Below, piece by piece: positions 63,450 through 64,000 of a stretch of DNA of 64,000 nucleotides (position 1 is the stretch's first letter; every line of letters begins with the position of its first letter). A program made the translations under genes and the position numbers. The notes under the pieces are model-generated. The model was given only the letters and a program-made list of their open reading frames with translations, was not told where the DNA came from and ran no database searches. This stretch comes from Fructobacillus pseudoficulneus (GTDB lineage Bacteria > Bacillota > Bacilli > Lactobacillales > Lactobacillaceae), in contig NZ_FNWS01000002.1 of NCBI RefSeq assembly GCF_900108455.1, positions 186,001-250,000 of the forward strand, given 5' to 3'.

Positions 63450-64000
63450 TTATGGTAAATCCAGATGGCTAAAATGCCAATCGTGTTCCTTGCCCAACCA
63501 CTGCTCAGCAATCGTGCTGAAAGTGTCAACGGCACCAGTTGTGTACAAATGGTAGTTCGCCGTTGCTTCTTCAGACTGGGCCAAATCATTTTTGGCTAAG
63601 AAGTCGGCCAGCTTTTCAGCCGTCGCTACTCCTGGATCAACCAAAGTCACCTCTGGCCCCAGTGCTTGTTGAATCGACTGAGCCAACAAAGGAAAATGGG
63701 TACAACCCAAAACCAAGGTATCAATCCCAGCCTGCTTCAATGGTGCCAAATGCTTAGCCACCAAAGCCGGTACATCGGCATCTTGATACCGATTTTGCTC
63801 GACTAATTGGACAAAGTCTGGTTCTGCTTGCGCATAAACTTGACTATCAGGAGCAGCCGCTTTGATTTCGGCCTGATATTGGCCTGAATCAACCGTTCCC
63901 TGCGTTGCAATCACGCCAATTTTACGTGTTTTACTTGCCAAGACGGCTGATTGAACACCAGAGTCAATCACACCAATGACAGGTATCGCTAATTCGGCTT
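63450..64000 (-). CDS. murI: Glutamate racemase, C-terminal part (start lies beyond the window)
   Basis: About 183 codons are visible, reading in from AELAIPVIGVIDSGVQSAV at the right edge to the stop at 63450. TLVLGCTHFPLL contains the second catalytic Cys, and IGVIATQGTVDSGQY is the middle motif. The first catalytic Cys lies outside. Makes D-Glu for MurD. Confidence 0.95.
   Translation of the reverse strand, partial: AELAIPVIGVIDSGVQSAVLASKTRKIGVIATQGTVDSGQYQAEIKAAAPDSQVYAQAEPDFVQLVEQNRYQDADVPALVAKHLAPLKQAGIDTLVLGCTHFPLLAQSIQQALGPEVTLVDPGVATAEKLADFLAKNDLAQSEEATANYHLYTTGAVDTFSTIAEQWLGKEHDWHFSHLDLP

Overview
The window reads as chromosomal core DNA from a low-to-mid GC Gram-positive bacterium of the Lactobacillales, most likely the Leuconostoc/Fructobacillus/Weissella branch of the Lactobacillaceae. 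The reasons are the standard lactic-acid-bacterial order of the division and cell-wall cluster (mraZ to ileS), the prkC-stp-rsmB-fmt-priA run, DUF3397 and DUF4044 membrane proteins beside mraZ, and strong GGAGG-type ribosome binding sites. The genus cannot be fixed from the sequence alone. I see no tRNA, rRNA, CRISPR array, insertion sequence, prophage or origin. Almost all genes lie on the minus strand; the few plus-strand genes sit in isolated pockets, usually bounded by bidirectional terminators.

Layout, left to right: (1) 1-2.5 kb, the start of an accessory-Sec glycosylation locus (gtfA, a short gtfB, 5' end of asp1). (2) 2.5-6.7 kb, pta, ung, a methyltransferase-like orphan on the plus strand, and cardiolipin synthase. 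(3) 6.7-12.2 kb, an RNA/nucleotide operon rimM-trmD-rnz-recJ-apt-cls preceded by rpsP, whose product carries an unusual C-terminal extension. (4) 12.3-28.7 kb, ileS with a T-box leader and the dcw cluster divIVA-ylmH-yggT-sepF-ftsZ-ftsA-divIB-murG-murD-mraY-pbp-ftsL-rsmH-mraZ, with three 10-bp-spaced GTGG boxes upstream of mraZ. (5) 28.8-42.4 kb, DUF3397, DUF4044, fakA-asp23, rpmB, trxA-thiN-rpe-rsgA, prkC-stp-rsmB-fmt-priA. (6) 42.5-49.4 kb, the more accessory part: nadR, a LytTR/DUF3021 pair, pdxST, several tiny membrane or charged proteins, one apparently frameshifted gene and a PhzF-like enzyme. (7) 49.6-64 kb, msrAB, engB-clpX-tig, an unrecognised gene, pepV, nnrD, exoA, a DEDD exonuclease, a GNAT protein, tsaE, acetolactate decarboxylase, queA, ruvB, rdgB and the 3' part of glutamate racemase.

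Functionally the window covers peptidoglycan precursor synthesis and divisome assembly, translation and tRNA/ribosome maturation, DNA repair and restart, protein quality control and repair (clpX, tig, msrAB, trxA) and cofactor supply (NAD, PLP, thiamine). The least expected things are: four genes (rimM, rsgA, tsaE, ruvB) whose -10 box ends only 6-7 nt before the start codon, suggesting leaderless mRNAs; a bS16 protein with an Ala/Lys linker and a HeH/LEM-like tail; an IleRS whose C-terminal zinc cysteines are gone; and a PASTA kinase with a helix-turn-helix-like segment just inside the membrane. I did not find a convincing wholly new multigene system; these are modifications of known ones. All coordinates and motifs were read by eye; no database search or folding program was run.
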